Assembly: GCF_001468265.1 (NCBI RefSeq)
Contig: NZ_LNRZ01000002.1
Span: 496,001-560,000, forward strand
Length of the DNA: 64,000 bases
Reading direction: 5' to 3'
From: Sphingopyxis sp. H050
GTDB taxonomy: Bacteria; Pseudomonadota; Alphaproteobacteria; Sphingomonadales; Sphingomonadaceae
A program made the translations under genes and the position numbers. Below the pieces are notes generated by a model, which did no database searches, was not told the origin of the DNA, and worked only from the letters and a program-made list of their open reading frames with translations. How positions within the stretch are numbered: position 1 is the stretch's first letter; the number at the start of each line of letters is the position of its first letter. Below are positions 61,229 to 64,000 of the stretch, piece by piece.

Positions 61229-62122
61229 ATGACCGACGCCAGCATTACCGCCGCGAATTCGCCCGCCAGCGAACCCGGCCCGACGACGCCCGAACCCGCA
61301 CCGATTTCGGCGAAGGAAGAGGCGGTCGACACGATCCGCTTCCTCGCGCTGCTGGCAATCGCGGTCCTGATTTTCCGCAGCTTTTTCCTCTCGCCCTTCA
61401 ATATTCCGTCGGAATCGATGCAGCCGCGCCTGCTGATTGGCGACTATCTGCTCGTGAACAAGATGGCCTATGGCTATTCGAGATACAGCCTGCCCTTCAG
61501 CGTCCCGCTGATCCCCGGTCGCATCTTCGCGCGCACGCCCGAACGCGGCGATGTCGTCGTGTTCAAGGCGCCGCCGGTTAACGACAATGATTATATCAAG
61601 CGCGTCATCGGCCTGCCCGGCGACACAGTGCAGGTGAAGGACGGCATCGTCTGGCTGAACGGCCAGCCGCTCAAGCGCGAGCCGATGGCCGATTTCGTCA
61701 TCCCGGTGACGCAAAACATGATCGACGCGTCGCGCACGACGGGCACCCTGCCCTGCTTCGCGCCCGAATTCGAGGAATTGCGCGCCGACGGTCAGCGCCA
61801 GTGCCGTTACCGGCAGTTCCGCGAAACGCTGCCCAGCGGCAAGAGCTACGCGATCCTCGACATCACGACGATCGCGGCAGACAATACCGATCCGATCACC
61901 GTGCCGGAGGGCCGCCTGTTTCTGATGGGCGACAACCGCGACCGCAGCGCCGACAGCCGATTCCCCGCGGTCGAAGACCAAGGCATCGGCCTGGTTCCCG
62001 AGGAAAATCTGGTCGGCCATGCGATGGTCAGCATGTTCTCGACCGACGGGTCGGCGAGCTGGATCAACCCGATCAGCTGGTTCACCGCAGCGCGCTGGAG
62101 CCGTATTGGGGACGGCTTTTGA
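61229..62122 (+). CDS. lepB: Signal peptidase I
   Basis: Membrane serine protease that removes signal peptides. The 297-aa product from ATG 61229 has one N-terminal helix ([20 protein letters not shown]). The catalytic Ser is in [19 protein letters not shown], and the general-base Lys in [37 protein letters not shown] is family box E. It is the first gene of a lepB-rnc-era run; its TGA overlaps the rnc start (TTGA). Confidence 0.95.
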   Translation: MTDASITAANSPASEPGPTTPEPAPISAKEEAVDTIRFLALLAIAVLIFRSFFLSPFNIPSESMQPRLLIGDYLLVNKMAYGYSRYSLPFSVPLIPGRIFARTPERGDVVVFKAPPVNDNDYIKRVIGLPGDTVQVKDGIVWLNGQPLKREPMADFVIPVTQNMIDASRTTGTLPCFAPEFEELRADGQRQCRYRQFRETLPSGKSYAILDITTIAADNTDPITVPEGRLFLMGDNRDRSADSRFPAVEDQGIGLVPEENLVGHAMVSMFSTDGSASWINPISWFTAARWSRIGDGF

Positions 62123-62802
62123 ACGACCGCGTTTCCGCGGAGACGATCGCAGCCATTACCGGCGCCGCACCCCGCGACCTTGGCCTCTATCACGAGGCGC
62201 TGACCCACGGCAGCAGCGGTGCGGGCGATTATCAGCGCCTTGAGTTTCTGGGCGACCGCGTATTGGGCCTCGTTATCGCTTCAGAACTGTTTCGCCGCTT
62301 TCCGAAAGCCGCCGAAGGCGAGCTGTCGTCGCGGCTGCACGCGCTCGCCTCGGGCGAAACCTGCGCGCGGATCGCGCAAGGCATGGATCTGAGCGCTCAC
62401 GTCCATTTCGGGAGCCAGGCGATCGGCGACGGCGGCCGGCATAGCGACAATATCGCCGCCGACGTGCTCGAGGCCCTCATCGGCGCGCTCTGGCTCGACC
62501 TTGGCGAAGAAGCTGCGCGCGCGTTCATCGTCACCAAGTGGGGGCCCATGATCGAGGGTCAGGTCGCCGCGCCCAAGCACCCCAAGGCGGCGCTCCAGGA
62601 ATGGGCGCTCGCGCGCAAGCGCAAGCCGCCCGAGTATCGCCTCGTCCGCCGCGACGGTCCGGACCATGCCCCGCGCTTTCTTGTCGCCGTCGCAGTCGGC
62701 AAGCTCGCCGAGGCCGAAGGCGAAGGCGCGTCGAAGCAGGCGGCAGAGAAAGCGGCGGCGGCGGCGCTGCTCGAACGACTGACACAGGAAGACATTAAAT
62801 GA
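62119..62802 (+). CDS. rnc: Ribonuclease III
   Basis: Double-strand-specific endoribonuclease processing rRNA and mRNA. The 227-aa product from TTG 62119, an uncommon start overlapping the lepB stop as TTGA, is coupled to it; the frame extends upstream but is antisense to nothing and lacks family features there. Signature [20 protein letters not shown], a second acidic cluster [16 protein letters not shown], and a C-terminal dsRNA-binding domain ([20 protein letters not shown]). Overlaps era as ATGA. Confidence 0.94.
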   Translation: MNDRVSAETIAAITGAAPRDLGLYHEALTHGSSGAGDYQRLEFLGDRVLGLVIASELFRRFPKAAEGELSSRLHALASGETCARIAQGMDLSAHVHFGSQAIGDGGRHSDNIAADVLEALIGALWLDLGEEAARAFIVTKWGPMIEGQVAAPKHPKAALQEWALARKRKPPEYRLVRRDGPDHAPRFLVAVAVGKLAEAEGEGASKQAAEKAAAAALLERLTQEDIK

Positions 62803-63692
62803 CCCAGCGCTGCGGTTTCGTGGCCGTCGTCGGCGCGCCCAATGCTGGCAAATCGACCATCGTCAACGCCCTCGTCGGGCAGAAGGTCGCGATCGTCAGC
62901 CCCAAGGCGCAGACGACGCGCACCCGCCTGATGGGCGTCGCGATGGAGGGCGACACGCAGATCGTCCTGATCGACACGCCGGGTATCTTCGCGCCGACGC
63001 GCCGCCTCGACCGCGCGATGGTCGCGGCGGCATGGGGTAGCCTCGAGGAGGCCGAAGCGATCCTTGTCATGGTCGACGCCGCAGCCAAGCTGACGGGCCG
63101 CGTCGAGCGGGTGCTGGAAGGCGTCGCCAACCGGCCCGAAAAGAAATATCTGATCCTCAACAAGGTCGACCTGACCAAGAAGGACAAGTTGCTGACGATC
63201 GCGACCGAGCTCAACGCCAAGGTCGCGTTCGACGAGACGTACTTCGTCTCGGCGAGCAGTGGCGACGGGGTCGCCGAGCTCAAGGCCAATCTCGCGGCGC
63301 TGATGCCCGAGGGGCCGTGGCATTTCCCCGAGGACGAGGTCAGCGATGCGCCCGAGCGCATGCTCGCGGCCGAAATCACGCGGGAGCAGCTTTATCGCCA
63401 GCTCCACGAGGAACTACCTTATCAGTCGACGGTCGAGACCGAACTGTTCAAGACGCGTCCCGACGGCAGCGCTGAAATCCACCAGCAGATTTTCGTCGCG
63501 CGCGACACCCAGCGCGCGATCGTGCTCGGCAAGGGCGGCGCGCGCATCAAGGAAATCGGCGCCCGCGCCCGCGCCGAACTGACCGAACTGATGGGCCGCA
63601 AGGTCCACCTGTTCCTGCACGTCAAGGTCAAGGAAGACTGGGACGAAGACCGCGGCGTCTATCGCGACATGGGGCTCGACTGGGTCGACTAA
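62799..63692 (+). CDS. era: GTPase Era
   Basis: Ribosome-assembly GTPase binding the 16S rRNA 3' end. The 297-aa product has the P-loop [19 protein letters not shown]2/G3 region with [13 protein letters not shown] ([13 protein letters not shown]), and a C-terminal KH domain ([20 protein letters not shown]). Translationally coupled to rnc by ATGA. Its TAA overlaps the stop of the convergent hydrolase. Confidence 0.96.
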   Translation: MTQRCGFVAVVGAPNAGKSTIVNALVGQKVAIVSPKAQTTRTRLMGVAMEGDTQIVLIDTPGIFAPTRRLDRAMVAAAWGSLEEAEAILVMVDAAAKLTGRVERVLEGVANRPEKKYLILNKVDLTKKDKLLTIATELNAKVAFDETYFVSASSGDGVAELKANLAALMPEGPWHFPEDEVSDAPERMLAAEITREQLYRQLHEELPYQSTVETELFKTRPDGSAEIHQQIFVARDTQRAIVLGKGGARIKEIGARARAELTELMGRKVHLFLHVKVKEDWDEDRGVYRDMGLDWVD

Positions 63693-64000
63693 ATCCGTCT
63701 GCAGTCGTCGGGGGGCGGAGCCCCGTCGAAGCGCGCACTGATCCAGCTCAACGTTTCGCCGACGCTGTCTTTCGCGCTCGCGCCATGTTCGGTGCCGCGC
63801 ATCTCGATCCAGCGCAGCTTCGTCTTGTTCCGGCAGACGGCCTTGGCGAACTTGCGCGTCACCGTGGGCGCGACGATCACGTCCTTGTCGCCCTGCGCCA
63901 GCAGCAGCGGCCCCGGCACCCGCGCCGGATCGACGCTGTTCGCGCGGGCGAGCGACTTCCACGGCTCGATCTGGCCGATGTCCTTGTTCCGCGTAACGCG
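63689..64000 (-). CDS. Alpha/beta hydrolase, C-terminal part (5' end outside window)
   Basis: The last 104 codons of a minus-strand gene whose start lies beyond the window. The retained sequence reads PGPLLLAQGDKDVIVAPTVT, with the Asp of a catalytic triad, and RGTEHGASAKDSVGETL, with the His. The nucleophile Ser would be upstream. It looks like a lipase/peptidase-type hydrolase, but class is uncertain. Convergent with era, sharing bases at the stops. Confidence 0.75.
   Translation of the reverse strand, partial: RVTRNKDIGQIEPWKSLARANSVDPARVPGPLLLAQGDKDVIVAPTVTRKFAKAVCRNKTKLRWIEMRGTEHGASAKDSVGETLSWISARFDGAPPPDDCRRI

Overview
The window is high-GC, densely packed bacterial chromosome with the look of an aerobic alphaproteobacterium of the Sphingomonadales, most likely Sphingopyxis or a close relative. 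The grounds are the gene content (2-oxoacid:ferredoxin oxidoreductase beside aerobic metabolism, a PhaR-type regulator, a large TonB-dependent receptor, several acyl-CoA dehydrogenases, the lepB-rnc-era order) and many short palindromic intergenic repeats. Species assignment is inference. No CRISPR array, rRNA, prophage or intact insertion sequence was seen. One tRNA gene, tRNA-Lys(UUU), lies at 9765-9840.

Layout. 1-3505 (-): membrane hydrolase, DNA photolyase and cyclopropane-fatty-acid synthase (cut by the window start), a lesion/membrane-protection operon. 3542-4020: a GxxExxY gene framed by inverted repeats. 4037-6933 (-): korAB. 7119-9740: esterase, rppH, type-5 uracil-DNA glycosylase, folK. 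9934-21429: a flavin reductase fused to a hydrolase-like domain, a nitronate monooxygenase, then a beta-oxidation-type block (three acyl-CoA dehydrogenases, an SDR, a thiolase, an alpha-methylacyl-CoA racemase-like protein and an enoyl-CoA hydratase). Two near-identical 20-base operator-like sites precede the first two dehydrogenases. 21432-26445: phosphatase, amidohydrolase, a sulfotransferase-like/aminotransferase pair, membrane proteins. 26590-29654 (-): pyruvate dehydrogenase E2 and E3 with a small membrane protein between them. 29828-36526: universal stress protein, a TA-flanked inverted-repeat element, a membrane protein/XRE regulator pair, RNase R, prolyl-tRNA synthetase, PhaR. 37023-41250: TonB receptor, strong terminator, prolyl-4-hydroxylase-like protein. 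41247-45629: alanine racemase, MFS transporter, cyclase, MAPEG protein, CsaA.

45735-55072 is a propionyl-CoA assimilation region. In transcription order on the minus strand it reads pccB, methylmalonyl-CoA epimerase, methylmalonyl-CoA mutase, bioB (biotin for the carboxylase), pccA. A divergent PccR/ScfR-type regulator faces pccB across a spacer holding TTTGCAAA-type half sites. The thiolase and acyl-CoA dehydrogenases upstream could feed propionyl-CoA from branched substrates into this route. 55096-64000: LysR/SDR pair, an extended SDR, glutathione reductase, glucose-6-phosphate isomerase, then lepB-rnc-era and a partial hydrolase.

The least conventional material is the small repetitive DNA. 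There is a 264-bp element whose ends write the stop codons of both flanking genes and which can fold into two arms. There is a repeat family that carries the GxxExxY gene at one site and no gene at two others. There is an exact palindrome inserted in frame in the pyruvate dehydrogenase E2 linker. Repeats also occupy every gap of the propionate cluster.
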